DNA of 64,000 bases from Porphyrobacter sp. IPPAS B-1204 (GCA_003724185.1 RHGM01000001.1:620001-684000), one strand, 5' to 3'. Shown: positions 16,004 to 24,705, counted from the stretch's first letter. Notes: generated by a model not told the origin, from the letters alone. Numbers and translations: made by a program.

Positions 16004-17452
16004 ATGGCCGAAATTCGCAACCTCGAAGACGATCTGCTGACCGCTGACGCGGCAGACGCCGAGGTGCGCCCCGATGACCGCGTCGACGATGAACGCCACG
16101 ACGGGGAAAACCGGCTCAAGCCTGCCTATGTCAGCGCTGTTCACGATGCGCTGGAGGCGGGTGACAAGGGCGCGGTCTATGATCTGGTCGAACCGCTCCA
16201 CGCGGCCGACATCGCCGACCTGATCGAACTGCTCGAACCGCGCGAACGCTCGCAGCTGGCGTCGGCGATCAGCGACCTGATGACGGGCGACGTGATCGCC
16301 GAACTCAACGATTACGTCCGCGAAGACCTGATGGACACCCTGTCCGCGCAGGCCGTCGCGGTGATCGCCGAACAGCTCGATACCGATGATGCGGTGCAGC
16401 TGATCGAGGATCTGGACGAGGCTGACCAGCGCGCGGTGATGGCCGAGCTGGAGCCGGAAACCCGCGCCGCTGTCTCCAGCGCGCTCGCCTACCCGGAAGA
16501 AACCGCCGGACGGTTGATGAGCCGCAATTTCGTTGCGGTGCCGGAACACATGACGGTCGGCGACCTCATCGATTACCTGCGCGAAAACGGCGATCTGGAG
16601 CACGATTTCTTCGAAGTCTTCGTGATCGACGAGCGGCACCATCCGGTCGGCACCTGTGCGCTGTCGTGGATTCTCACCACGCCGCGCAGCGTGCGCCTCA
16701 CCGATGTGATGAAGCGCGACCAGACCCTGATCCCGGTGACGATGGATCAGGAAGAAGCCGCGCTGATGTTCCAGAAATACGCGCTGATTTCCGCCGCGGT
16801 GGTGGATGAAAGCGGGCGTCTGGTCGGGCAGATGACGGTGGATGACGTGGTTCACATCATCTCCGAAGAAGCGGGTGAGGATGCGCTGCTGATGTCGGGC
16901 GCGGGCGATGGCGACATCAACGAGCCCTTGCGCGAGGCGTTCTCCAGCCGCGTGCGCTGGCTGATCGCCAATCTGGGCACGGCGGTGGTTGCCTCCTCGA
17001 TCATCGCCTTTTTCGGGGCGGCGATCGAACAATTGGTTGCCTTGGCGGTTCTGATGCCGATTGTTGCCAGCATCGGCGGCAATGCGGGCACCCAGACCAT
17101 GGCCGTGGCGGTGCGCGCAATTGCGACCAACCAGCTGACCCGTTCCAACACCAAGCGCATCCTGTGGCGCGAGTTTCGCGTAGCGCTGCTCAATGGCGGC
17201 ACCATCGCGGCGCTGATCGGGCTGGCGGCGGGCGTACTGTTCAGCCCGATGATGGGCGTGGTGATCGCGCTGGCAATGGTGATCAATATCGCGATTGCAG
17301 GGCTGGCGGGCGTGCTGGTGCCGGTGATCTTCGAGCGGCTGGATCAGGATCCGGCAGTCGCCAGCAGTGTCTTCGTGACGATGATCACGGATTCGATGGG
17401 CTTCTTTGCCTTCTTAGGTTTGGCAGTGGCGATGGGGCTGGCCACGTTCTAA
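16004..17452 (+). CDS. mgtE: Magnesium transporter MgtE
   Basis: Inner-membrane Mg2+ channel/transporter of 482 aa. It has an acidic leader, the MgtE N domain (about residues 30-150), a CBS pair that senses cytosolic magnesium (about 160-290), a connecting plug helix, and five membrane segments (about 310-482). The signature GGNAGTQ, which lines the ion pathway, is present near residue 365. The ATG at 16004 matches the conserved N-terminus; a TTG at 15968 only adds residues without homology. It may work alongside CorC at 5343-6272 in divalent-metal balance. Confidence 0.92.
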   Translation: MAEIRNLEDDLLTADAADAEVRPDDRVDDERHDGENRLKPAYVSAVHDALEAGDKGAVYDLVEPLHAADIADLIELLEPRERSQLASAISDLMTGDVIAELNDYVREDLMDTLSAQAVAVIAEQLDTDDAVQLIEDLDEADQRAVMAELEPETRAAVSSALAYPEETAGRLMSRNFVAVPEHMTVGDLIDYLRENGDLEHDFFEVFVIDERHHPVGTCALSWILTTPRSVRLTDVMKRDQTLIPVTMDQEEAALMFQKYALISAAVVDESGRLVGQMTVDDVVHIISEEAGEDALLMSGAGDGDINEPLREAFSSRVRWLIANLGTAVVASSIIAFFGAAIEQLVALAVLMPIVASIGGNAGTQTMAVAVRAIATNQLTRSNTKRILWREFRVALLNGGTIAALIGLAAGVLFSPMMGVVIALAMVINIAIAGLAGVLVPVIFERLDQDPAVASSVFVTMITDSMGFFAFLGLAVAMGLATF

Positions 17453-17454
17453 CC

Positions 17455-17478
17455 CTCTCCCGAACGACACAGGGAGAG
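17455..17478 (+). promoter_or_regulatory. Hairpin that would cover the SDR gene ribosome-binding site
   Basis: CTCTCCC (17455-17461) and GGGAGAG (17472-17478) form a perfect 7-bp stem with a 10-base loop. The 3' arm is the Shine-Dalgarno sequence of the SDR gene starting at 17483. The stem begins just after the mgtE stop. It could limit read-through translation or act as a weak terminator for mgtE. Confidence 0.45.
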
Positions 17479-17482
17479 AGCG

Positions 17483-18241
17483 ATGGCAGGACGGGTTGCG
17501 GGCAAGGTGGTGCTGCTGACAGGCGGCGCAATGGGCTTGGGCAAGGCGGCGGCCAAGGCCCTGCTGGCCGAGGGTGCAACCGTCATCATCACCGATATCG
17601 ACGAAAGCGCAGGCCGCGCTACGGCGGCGGAACTGGGCTGCGGCTACTTGCCGCAGGACGTCACCGACTGGGCGCGCTGGCAGGACGTGATCGCTGAGGT
17701 CGAGGGCAGCCACGGGCGGCTCGATGTGCTGGTCAACAATGCCGCGATCACGGTGTTCGGCTCGATTGCCGACATCAGCCCTGAGGATTTCAAGCGCTGC
17801 TACACCGTCGATGTGGATTCGATCTTCATGGGGTGCAAGGCGGCGATCCCCCTGATGGCCAAGAGCGGCGGGGGGTCGATCGTCAACTTCTCCAGCGCGG
17901 CGGGGAACAAGGTCTCGCCAGATCTGGCCGCCTATAACAGCGCCAAGGCGGCGGTGGTGACGCTGACCAAGAGCATCGCGCTCTACTGCGCGCGGGAGAA
18001 GAACGGCGTGCGCGTGAACTCCGTCCAGCCCGGCACGATCCTGACGCCCAACGTGGAAAGCGTGATTGCCGGAACGCCCGACCCCGACGCCACCCGCGCC
18101 GCTTTCTCCATCGCCCAGCCCATCGGCCGCATGGGCGAGGTTGAGGATATCGCGCATCTCGTGGTCTATCTCGCCAGCGACGAAAGCAAATTCGCCACCG
18201 GCGCGCCCTTCATTGTGGACGGGGGCCTATCTATTGCTTGA
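17483..18241 (+). CDS. Short-chain dehydrogenase/reductase
   Basis: Classical SDR of 252 aa. The NAD(P)-binding glycine motif TGGAMGLG lies at residues 13-20, NNAA at 85-88, and the catalytic residues are the serine in FSSAAG near 138, Tyr151 and Lys155 (YNSAK). Asp38 after beta-strand 2 suggests NAD+ over NADP+. It resembles 3-alpha/cyclopentanol dehydrogenase-type SDRs, but the substrate cannot be inferred. It begins 30 bases after mgtE on the same strand, with its ribosome-binding site inside a hairpin. Confidence 0.88.
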   Translation: MAGRVAGKVVLLTGGAMGLGKAAAKALLAEGATVIITDIDESAGRATAAELGCGYLPQDVTDWARWQDVIAEVEGSHGRLDVLVNNAAITVFGSIADISPEDFKRCYTVDVDSIFMGCKAAIPLMAKSGGGSIVNFSSAAGNKVSPDLAAYNSAKAAVVTLTKSIALYCAREKNGVRVNSVQPGTILTPNVESVIAGTPDPDATRAAFSIAQPIGRMGEVEDIAHLVVYLASDESKFATGAPFIVDGGLSIA

Positions 18242-18271
18242 TCGGTGGCGGCATTGGCCCACATTGGCGCC

Positions 18272-18664
18272 ATGCCGCTTAACCTGACCAAGATCGCCTT
18301 CGGGGCGAAAAGCTACGACCATCTCGAAGGCTGGTATCGGGGGCGCGGAGAGATCCGCCTGACCACCCGCAACCGCCCGACCCGGCACGAGGAATGCGTG
18401 GGCGGCTCGCTCTACTGGATCATCAACCACGCCATCGTGGCGCGCTCCCCCATCACCGGCTTTGTGAAGACTGATGACGGGCGCTGGGACATCTGCCTCG
18501 AACCCCGCCTGATCCGCGTCCATCAGCAGGCCAAACGCGCCCATCAGGGCTGGCGTTACCTGACTGAGGACAAGGCCCCCAAGGACGTGGCCGAGGGCGA
18601 GGATATCGGTGACGCCCTTCCCGGCAAGCTCGCAATGAAGCTGGAACGGCTGGGACTGGTTTAG
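18272..18664 (+). CDS. DUF1489 family protein
   Basis: A 130-aa cytoplasmic protein matching the alphaproteobacterial DUF1489 family from memory. Typical segments are the opening MPLNLTKIAFG, the central GGSLYWI with the following RSPITGF, and the QGWRYL block near residue 95. Function is unknown across the family. The ATG at 18272 is chosen because the family begins there; GTG 18245 is possible. Its last four bases overlap the 3' end of the convergent membrane-protein gene. Confidence 0.82.
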   Translation: MPLNLTKIAFGAKSYDHLEGWYRGRGEIRLTTRNRPTRHEECVGGSLYWIINHAIVARSPITGFVKTDDGRWDICLEPRLIRVHQQAKRAHQGWRYLTEDKAPKDVAEGEDIGDALPGKLAMKLERLGLV

Positions 18665-19020
18665 CGGCTGCCCCGGTCCATCGGGCGGATCCCCTCGCGG
18701 CGGCGCTTCAGCCATCGCAGTAACAGAACCGGTATGGCAATCGCCGCGGCCACAAAGGGGACGAACCAGATCAAGGCGAACAGCGCGAGTTCGTCGCCCG
18801 AACCGCCTTTCAAGAGCTTGGGGCTATGCCACATATATTCGAAAAAGCATTTGCGCTGGCACTGGAAGCCATAAGCCCCGGGCCAATCGATCCGCTCGGC
18901 AAGCAGGGTAAAGACTGCGGCCAAGGCCAGGATCACGGTGATAGTACCACCAACAATCACCGTGAAGCGAAGCGCCCCGAGCTCCCGGTATGCTGCCGCA
19001 AGGTTCGTGAACGTGCTCAT
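18661..19020 (-). CDS. Small two-TM membrane protein, unknown
   Basis: A 119-aa protein with two strong hydrophobic segments (about residues 19-38 and 75-100). Between them is a loop containing two cysteines (FQCQRKCFFEY). The C-terminus is Arg-rich, consistent with a cytoplasmic positive end. I do not recognise a family. It is the last gene of the minus-strand run serine hydrolase, nudC, frnE, and lies 26 bases after frnE. The ATG at 19020 is preferred to the upstream in-frame start at 19179, which would overlap frnE. Confidence 0.68.
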   Translation of the reverse strand: MSTFTNLAAAYRELGALRFTVIVGGTITVILALAAVFTLLAERIDWPGAYGFQCQRKCFFEYMWHSPKLLKGGSGDELALFALIWFVPFVAAAIAIPVLLLRWLKRRREGIRPMDRGSR

Positions 19021-19046
19021 GCGGTTCAGTCCTGAACCCGCACCTG

Positions 19047-19730
19047 TCAGCCCGCCGCCCGGCTCTTTTCCGCCACCCGGCGCAGCGCGTTCACGTAAAC
19101 CTCCGGGGCTTGCGCGCCGGGGATCAGGAACTTGCCTTCCACGATCATTGCCGGAACGCCCGAAATGTTCATGTCCCACGCCTGCGCTTCCTCGGCGAGG
19201 ACGCGGGCCTCGAGATCGGGATCATCGAGCGCTGCCTTGGCCGCTTCCCGGTGAAGGCCACATTGGGCGGCCATGTCAAGCAGAACCGTGCGATCGGACA
19301 GGTTGGCGCGGTGGTTGAAGTGGGCCCTGAACAGCGCCAGCTTAAGCGCGGTCTGCACGCCCGGCCCGGCCTGTTCCAGCGCGAAGGCCAGCAGCTTGTG
19401 GCAGTCGCGCGTGTTCCACATCATTGCGGGCGGCGGATCGCCCTGACCTTCGAAGGTGAGCGACACGCCGGCCCCTTCCGCAATCGCCTTCATCTGCCCC
19501 CGGATCGCAGCACCCTCTTCGGCAGAGCGGCGATATTTCCGTTGCAAATGAGTCTCTTGCTCTTCGCCTTCCAGCGGCATCTGCGGATTGAGCTCGAACG
19601 GTCGCCAGCGGATCTCCGCTGCGATCTCGCCCTCCAGTTCGGCCAGTGCCTTGGTCAGCTGGCCGTAGCCGATCAGGCACCACGGGCACATGACATCGGA
19701 ATAGATATCGATGGTGAGTGTGTCGGTCAC
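19047..19730 (-). CDS. DsbA-family oxidoreductase, FrnE type
   Basis: Cytoplasmic thioredoxin-fold protein of 227 aa without a signal peptide. The active site CPWC is at Cys15-Cys18, and an SGVPAMIVEGKF block near residue 190 carries the conserved cis-Pro. This layout is that of FrnE-like DsbA proteins associated with oxidative stress and polyketide isomerisation. The GTG at 19730 overlaps the nudC stop as GTGA and is preferred; ATG 19745 would overlap nudC by 19 bases. No second redox pair is obvious. Confidence 0.87.
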   Translation of the reverse strand: MTDTLTIDIYSDVMCPWCLIGYGQLTKALAELEGEIAAEIRWRPFELNPQMPLEGEEQETHLQRKYRRSAEEGAAIRGQMKAIAEGAGVSLTFEGQGDPPPAMMWNTRDCHKLLAFALEQAGPGVQTALKLALFRAHFNHRANLSDRTVLLDMAAQCGLHREAAKAALDDPDLEARVLAEEAQAWDMNISGVPAMIVEGKFLIPGAQAPEVYVNALRRVAEKSRAAG

Positions 19731-20617
19731 TTGTCGAGCCACCATGTCACAAGGTGATGCGCAATCGCGAAAGGACGCGGGAAATAGAGGAGATCGGTGC
19801 CGTGTTCGCCGGCGGCGCGGGCTTCCTCCAATTCGGCACGGGTGAACCAGCGCGCGTCTTCAAGCTCGGTTGTGTCGATCGTCAATTCCGGATCATCCGC
19901 AATCGAAGTGCAGCCGATCATCAGCTGGCTCGGGAAAGGCCAGGGCTGGCTGGCGATGTAGCGAACATCGCGCACCCGCACCCCTGCTTCCTCGTGAATT
20001 TCACGCGCCACGGCCTCCTCGATCGTCTCCCCCGGTTCGACAAAGCCGGCCAGCGCGGAATACATCCGGGGCGGGAAGCGCGGCTGGCGGCCCAGCAGCA
20101 GCTTGTCGTCATGCTCGACCAGCATGATCGTCACCGGATCGGTGCGCGGGAAGTGGTCCGTGCCGCAATTGTCGCAATGCCGCTGCCAACCGCCCTTGAC
20201 CAGCTTGGTCGGCGACCCGCAATTGGCGCAAAAGCGGTGCCGTGCATGCCAGTCGATCAGGCTGCGCGCCCCGCCATAGATCGCCAGATCTTCCGGCTGA
20301 AGCAGCTGCATCACCTGCCACGCGCGCGGCATGGCTGGCCCCGTCCCGCCCTGATCCGGCACCGGGGCGAAATGGGCCCGGTCATCCATCATGCCGAGGA
20401 ACACCAGTTCCGCATCGGGCGCGACATCGGCGATCGTGTGCCACAGCAATCGCCCGTTATCGTCGAATTCGGGCAGCAGACCATCAAGGTTCATCACCCG
20501 CGCCCGCCAGTTCATCAGATTGCCGAGAGCCGCCGGATCGGCGCGGATGTGGTCCGCCCGGTCCATCGGCGATCCGGCAAAGGCCATCAGCGGCGCGGGC
20601 GCGGCAGGCGCGTGCAT
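19727..20617 (-). CDS. nudC: NADH pyrophosphatase / RNA deNADding enzyme NudC
   Basis: Nudix hydrolase of 296 aa. It has an N-terminal domain, a zinc ribbon with two CxxC pairs (FCANC and HCDNC, about residues 130-155), and the Nudix box GFVEPGETIEEAVAREIHEE (about 197-216), with a downstream SQPWPFP motif that defines the NudC subfamily. It hydrolyses NAD(H) and removes NAD caps from RNA. The start ATG shares its A with the TGA of the serine hydrolase gene (TGATG), so the two are translationally coupled. Confidence 0.93.
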   Translation of the reverse strand: MHAPAAPAPLMAFAGSPMDRADHIRADPAALGNLMNWRARVMNLDGLLPEFDDNGRLLWHTIADVAPDAELVFLGMMDDRAHFAPVPDQGGTGPAMPRAWQVMQLLQPEDLAIYGGARSLIDWHARHRFCANCGSPTKLVKGGWQRHCDNCGTDHFPRTDPVTIMLVEHDDKLLLGRQPRFPPRMYSALAGFVEPGETIEEAVAREIHEEAGVRVRDVRYIASQPWPFPSQLMIGCTSIADDPELTIDTTELEDARWFTRAELEEARAAGEHGTDLLYFPRPFAIAHHLVTWWLDK

Positions 20618-21936
20618 CAGGCAGCCTTCTTTCTGGCGCGCATCATCTTGAGATCGACCTCCATCGCGGCGAGGAATTCGTCACGGATCGGATAGGCTTC
20701 GGACGGCATGTACTGCGTCCACAGGCAGCTGCGCAGATCGAGATCGAAATCGACCGCCGCCAGCGTGCCCGCCGCCCCGCCCCAGCCGAAGGTCGATCCG
20801 GTCGAACGGCCGCCTGCGCCGTGGCCTTCGCCCTCCATCCAGCTGCCGGTGAGGTCGACCGTGGCGGGCAGCAGGTTCGACGTGCCGACCTTGACCGCTT
20901 CCTCGCTCATCACGAACTTGCCGTCGATCCGGCCATAGCCCAGCAGCATCCGCAGGAAGCGGTCATAATCCTTGGGGCTCGACACCAGACCGCCGCCGCC
21001 TGCGGGGACTTCGGGCTTGTCGAAGAAGATCGAATTGGCCGCCGGATCAAGCGGGAAGACATTGCCGCCCAGCACGCCGATATTGTCGGTGAGGCGGTGC
21101 GCTTCGCTGGCGGGCACCTGCATCCAGGTGCTGGTCATGCCGCAGGGATCGAAGATGCGCTTTTTCAGGAACGCCTCGAACTCCATGCCGCTGGCCACTT
21201 CGATCACCCGGCCAAGCAGGTCGATCGAGCAGGAATAGCTCCACTTGGTAGCCGGTTGATACATCAGCGGCAGTTCGGCCAGCCGGTCGGCCCACACGGC
21301 AAGGCCGGGCGCAGGGGTGACATTGGGGAAGCCAGGAATCGGCATCCGGCTCACCCGTCCGCCGACAAGGCCCTGCTCGTTGTAAGCGGCCTGAAGCGGC
21401 CCCTTGCTGATGATCTGGTAGCCGAGGCCTGAGGTGTGAGTCAGCAGCTGGCGGATGGTGATCGGGCTGTTCGCCGGCACGGTATCATTGAGCGAGCCTG
21501 CCGGATCGACCAGCACGCGCATGTCGCGGAAGGCGGGGAGGATTTCCGCAACCGGCTGATCAAGACCCAGCTTGCCCTCGTCGATCAGGATCATGGTCGC
21601 CATGCCGGTGATCGGCTTCGACATCGAATAGATGCGGTAGAGCGAGTTTATGTCGACCTGTTCCGGCTTGGCGAGCGAAAGCGTGCCGCCGCCCACGGTG
21701 TGCGCATGATCCTCCTGCCCCCAGCCGAAGGTCAGGAACAGGTTGGCAAGCTTGCGTTCGGAAACATAGCGGTTCGCCATTGCCGCGACGGTCGGCCAGT
21801 TTTCGGCGACATCATGCGCCAGCAATTGCCGCCCGAACGGCAGGCTGGACAGCGCTGCGCCCCCTGCCAGCAGCGCGCTTTGGCGAAACAGGGCGCGGCG
21901 AGAGAGAGCGGCAGAGGCGAGGTCGTGAACCGGCAT
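20617..21936 (-). CDS. Beta-lactamase-family serine hydrolase (class C-like), exported
   Basis: A 439-aa penicillin-binding-protein/beta-lactamase fold enzyme. The N-terminus has SRRALFRQSALLAGG, a twin-arginine-like signal, suggesting folded export to the periplasm. The catalytic SxxK is SMSK at residues 104-107, and a YSC motif (WSYSCS) follows near 230. Such proteins are usually esterases or D-amino-acid peptidases rather than true beta-lactamases. ATG 21936 is chosen by the signal peptide; the frame opens at 22026. It heads the run with nudC, frnE and a small membrane gene. Confidence 0.85.
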   Translation of the reverse strand: MPVHDLASAALSRRALFRQSALLAGGAALSSLPFGRQLLAHDVAENWPTVAAMANRYVSERKLANLFLTFGWGQEDHAHTVGGGTLSLAKPEQVDINSLYRIYSMSKPITGMATMILIDEGKLGLDQPVAEILPAFRDMRVLVDPAGSLNDTVPANSPITIRQLLTHTSGLGYQIISKGPLQAAYNEQGLVGGRVSRMPIPGFPNVTPAPGLAVWADRLAELPLMYQPATKWSYSCSIDLLGRVIEVASGMEFEAFLKKRIFDPCGMTSTWMQVPASEAHRLTDNIGVLGGNVFPLDPAANSIFFDKPEVPAGGGGLVSSPKDYDRFLRMLLGYGRIDGKFVMSEEAVKVGTSNLLPATVDLTGSWMEGEGHGAGGRSTGSTFGWGGAAGTLAAVDFDLDLRSCLWTQYMPSEAYPIRDEFLAAMEVDLKMMRARKKAA

Positions 21937-22014
21937 GGGGGAGAATCTCCGAAACGTGTGTGCGCCTTGTCTGCGGCAGGCGGCAGCACGGGTCAATCGT
22001 GCGACGCACCGGGC

Positions 22015-22049
22015 TTGCAAGCGCAAGGTGTCTTATCTATATAAGACAC
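22015..22049 (+). promoter_or_regulatory. Promoter with overlapping 9-bp inverted repeat, leaderless start
   Basis: TTGCAA (22015-22020), a 17-bp spacer and TATATA (22038-22043) form a good sigma-70-type promoter. The ATG of the next gene lies exactly where transcription should begin (22050), and no ribosome-binding site is present, so the mRNA is probably leaderless. A perfect inverted repeat (GTGTCTTAT and ATAAGACAC, 22028-22036 and 22041-22049) overlaps the -10 element and would be a fitting repressor operator. Confidence 0.6.
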
Positions 22050-22271
22050 ATGCTCAACTTTCTCGCCTATCTCATCGGTCTCGTCAGTCTGGTCATCGTC
22101 ATTCCGGCGCAGATTCCCTTTTTCGGCTGGGCCAACTGGTTCGCTCTGCCGCTGATCGTGGTCGGCATCATTGTCGGCGCGCTGTCGTCCAAGGACGGCG
22201 GGCGCAATTTCTGCCTTGTCGTGCTGCTGATCGCAGGCGTGCGGCTGACGCTGGGCGGCGGGTTCTTCTAA
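22050..22271 (+). CDS. Small conserved two-TM membrane protein
   Basis: A 73-aa inner-membrane protein with two hydrophobic helices (about residues 1-20 and 27-45) and a third hydrophobic stretch near the C-terminus (55-70). The order is FLAYLIGL, then a short FFGWANW loop, then GIIVGALSS and GGRNFCLVVLLI. Similar small proteins are familiar from sphingomonad genomes, but no function is known. Its last four bases overlap the 3' end of mutY. The start is fixed by the adjacent promoter; upstream in-frame sequence belongs to the divergent hydrolase region. Confidence 0.75.
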   Translation: MLNFLAYLIGLVSLVIVIPAQIPFFGWANWFALPLIVVGIIVGALSSKDGGRNFCLVVLLIAGVRLTLGGGFF

Positions 22272-23311
22272 CGCGCCGCCAGCGCAAGCTGGGCCGCCTT
22301 GGCGAACAGGGTCGCCAGCCCTGCCTCTTCCATGCGGTCAGCGGGCCACCATGCTCCATCGCCCACCGGATCGGTTGACGTTTCCAAGGCGACCACGCGC
22401 AGGGTCAGGCTGGCATGGGTAAAGCCGTGCCGCACCGCGCCAAGGCTGCGCCATTCCCCTGCAAGCGGCGTTTCACCCGAACCATCGGCGCGGGCCGTCC
22501 AGCCATCGTCCGGCAGAGCGCGCATCCCGCCAAGCATTCCGCTGGCCGGGCGGGTGACTAGCCAGACTTTGCGCCCCCCATCGCGGGTGATCCAGAAGGC
22601 GGTGCCGCGCCGTTCGGGTACGACCTTTTTGGCAGGCTTGACCGGCAGACGCTCCGGCTCGCCCTGCTTTCGGCCTTCGCAGGCATCGCTGAGCGGGCAA
22701 AGCAGGCAACGCGGGGCGCGGCTGGTGCAGATGTGCGCGCCCAGATCCATCAGACCTTGCGCGAAATCACCGGCGCGGGTTTCGGGTGTGATCGCATCAG
22801 TGGCGGCGCGGATCGCCTTCCTTGCCTTGGGCAAGGGTTCGTCAATCGCGAACAACCGCGCCACCACCCGCTCGACGTTGGCATCGACCACCACCGCCCT
22901 TTGCCCGAAAGCAATCGCGGCGATGGCGGCGGCGGCATAATCGCCGAGGCCCGGCAGCGCTCGCAGGCCCGCCTCGGTGGTGGGAAACCCACCGCGCTCG
23001 GCCACCTGGCGCGCGCACTTCACCAGATTGCGCGCCCGCGAGTAATAGCCCAGCCCCGCCCACGCCGCCATGACGTCATCTTCAGACGCGGCGGCCAGCG
23101 CCTCGACCGTCGGCCACGTCTCGGTAAACTTGGCGAAATAAGGCTTCACCGCCGCCACGGTGGTCTGCTGGAGCATCACCTCGGACAGCCACACCCGGTA
23201 AGGCCATGCGGGATCATCAGGCCGTGCGCTGCCCGGCGGCAAGCGCCACGGCAGATCGCGGGCATGGGCATCATACCAGCCCAGCAACGATACGGAGATG
23301 CTGGCAGTCAC
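22268..23311 (-). CDS. mutY: A/G-specific adenine glycosylase MutY
   Basis: Base-excision repair enzyme removing adenine opposite 8-oxoguanine. The 347-aa product has the catalytic Glu in LSEVMLQQT (near residue 44), the helix-hairpin-helix LPGLGDYAAAAI (about 117-128), and the catalytic Asp in VVDANVERV (near 142). A 4Fe-4S cluster motif Cys-x6-Cys-x2-Cys-x5-Cys follows at about 193-209, then a C-terminal Nudix-like 8-oxoG recognition domain. It is divergent from the DciA-like gene across about 30 bases. Confidence 0.94.
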   Translation of the reverse strand: MTASISVSLLGWYDAHARDLPWRLPPGSARPDDPAWPYRVWLSEVMLQQTTVAAVKPYFAKFTETWPTVEALAAASEDDVMAAWAGLGYYSRARNLVKCARQVAERGGFPTTEAGLRALPGLGDYAAAAIAAIAFGQRAVVVDANVERVVARLFAIDEPLPKARKAIRAATDAITPETRAGDFAQGLMDLGAHICTSRAPRCLLCPLSDACEGRKQGEPERLPVKPAKKVVPERRGTAFWITRDGGRKVWLVTRPASGMLGGMRALPDDGWTARADGSGETPLAGEWRSLGAVRHGFTHASLTLRVVALETSTDPVGDGAWWPADRMEEAGLATLFAKAAQLALAAR

Positions 23312-23340
23312 GCGCCGCCTATGGCATGGCGGGCGGGATC

Positions 23341-23880
23341 ATGGGAAGCGACAAGAAATCCACTCCGAAACCCTATAGCCGCCCGCGTGGGGCTGGTGCG
23401 CGTGTCATCGGCGATCTGATGCCCGAAATCGGCCGCACCGCGTTCCGCCGCTTCGGCTTTGTGCAAAGCTCGGTCGTCACGCGCTGGCCCGAGATCGTCG
23501 GCGCTAGCCACGCCCGCGTGTGCAGCCCCGAAGCGATCCGCTTTCCTCCGGGAGAGAAGGCCGAAGGCATCCTCGAACTGGTTGTGGTCCCCGCCCATGC
23601 TCCGCTGATCCAGCAGGTCATCCCCGAAATCATCGAACGGGTGAACCGCTTCTTCGGCTACCGTGCGGTCGCGCGCGTGAAGCTGCGGCAAGGCGCGGTC
23701 ACGCCGCCGGCCGATGGCCGCCCGGCCAAGCCTCCGCCATCGCTGAAGCCGATCCCGCTGGAATTGGGCGACAGCTTGCGCGATATCGGCGATCCGGAAC
23801 TGCGCACCGTGCTCGAATCGCTCGCCCGCAGTCTCGGCAACAGCGAAACGCCTTCCACGCAGGAAAACGACCCGCAATGA
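23341..23880 (+). CDS. DUF721 (DciA-like) family protein
   Basis: A 179-aa protein of the DUF721 family. DciA, in the same family, loads the replicative helicase in bacteria lacking DnaC, so a role in replication initiation is plausible but unproven for this variant. The conserved part (about residues 20-115) contains RFGFVQSSVVTRWPEIVG and the hydrophobic LELVVVPAHAPLIQQ. The tail is Pro-rich. The start is uncertain: ATG 23341 (GGCGGG upstream) or ATG 23326. It overlaps the following dsbA-like gene by ATGA. Confidence 0.8.
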   Translation: MGSDKKSTPKPYSRPRGAGARVIGDLMPEIGRTAFRRFGFVQSSVVTRWPEIVGASHARVCSPEAIRFPPGEKAEGILELVVVPAHAPLIQQVIPEIIERVNRFFGYRAVARVKLRQGAVTPPADGRPAKPPPSLKPIPLELGDSLRDIGDPELRTVLESLARSLGNSETPSTQENDPQ

Positions 23881-24611
23881 TCAAACCTATCCTCCTTGCT
23901 GCTGCGGCGCTGGCGCTGGCCACCGGCCCGGCTGCCGCGCAACAAGACCTCTCGCGGCCCGGCAGCGCCTTCGGCAAACAGGACAATCCCGGCAACTGGC
24001 AGAGCACGATCGCCCGCACCGAACGCGGCCACCTGATTGGCGATCCCCAGGCCGAAACCCGGCTCATCGAATTCATCAGCTACACCTGCCCGCACTGCGC
24101 CGATTTCACCGCCCGGGGCGAACCGGCATTGGAACTGGTGCTGCTGATGCCGGGCAAGATCAGCCTTGAAGTGCGCCCCGTGATCCGCAACGCGCTCGAT
24201 CTCACCGTGACGCTGCTCGCTCAGTGTGGCGATCCTGCCGGGTTCAAGGGCCGCCACCAGACGCTGATGCTGGCGCAGGCCGATTGGCTGGGTAAGGCCC
24301 GCGCCGCTCCGCAAACCCAGCAGCAGATCTGGCTGCGCGGGGATCCTGCCGGGCGGATGAACGCTGCCAGCGCGCTCGGCCTGAGCGCGATGCTGGCGGC
24401 CCGCGGGCAATCGCGGGCCGAGCTTGACGCCTGCGTGATGGACGATGCCGCCGCCCAGCGCCTGATCGACAACGGGCGTGCCGATTACACCGAACTCGCC
24501 GTCAACAGCACGCCCAGCTTCGCCCTTGATGGCAAGCTGCTGCCCGAAGTGCACAGCTGGGAGGCGCTTTATCCCGTCCTCTCGGCAAAGTTCACTGCTG
24601 CACCGGGCTGA
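23877..24611 (+). CDS. Periplasmic DsbA-like thiol:disulfide interchange protein (CPHC)
   Basis: A 244-aa exported thioredoxin-fold protein. The signal peptide spans about residues 1-21. The active site CPHC is at Cys71-Cys74, the classic DsbA dipeptide, and the cis-Pro segment is NSTPSFALDG near residue 215. It probably introduces disulfides into secreted proteins, which could include the cysteine-paired array at 8.8-13.1 kb. Its ATG overlaps the DUF721 stop. A longer frame upstream lies inside DUF721 and is rejected. Confidence 0.87.
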   Translation: MIKPILLAAAALALATGPAAAQQDLSRPGSAFGKQDNPGNWQSTIARTERGHLIGDPQAETRLIEFISYTCPHCADFTARGEPALELVLLMPGKISLEVRPVIRNALDLTVTLLAQCGDPAGFKGRHQTLMLAQADWLGKARAAPQTQQQIWLRGDPAGRMNAASALGLSAMLAARGQSRAELDACVMDDAAAQRLIDNGRADYTELAVNSTPSFALDGKLLPEVHSWEALYPVLSAKFTAAPG

Positions 24612-24642
24612 TCCACTTGTTCACAGCCTCGCACCCCTGCGC

Positions 24643-24671
24643 TTGCTGCGCGGGCGTCACCGGGGCTATCG
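24643..24671 (+). promoter_or_regulatory. Candidate promoter for the second DsbA-like gene
   Basis: TTGCTG (24643-24648), a 17-bp spacer and CTATCG (24666-24671) lie 35 bases before the next start codon. The elements agree reasonably with alphaproteobacterial housekeeping promoters, so the second gene may be transcribed separately from the first. Confidence 0.4.
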
Positions 24672-24705
24672 TTTGTCCCTCGATTGCCCAAGGATTGCCG
24701 TTCCC

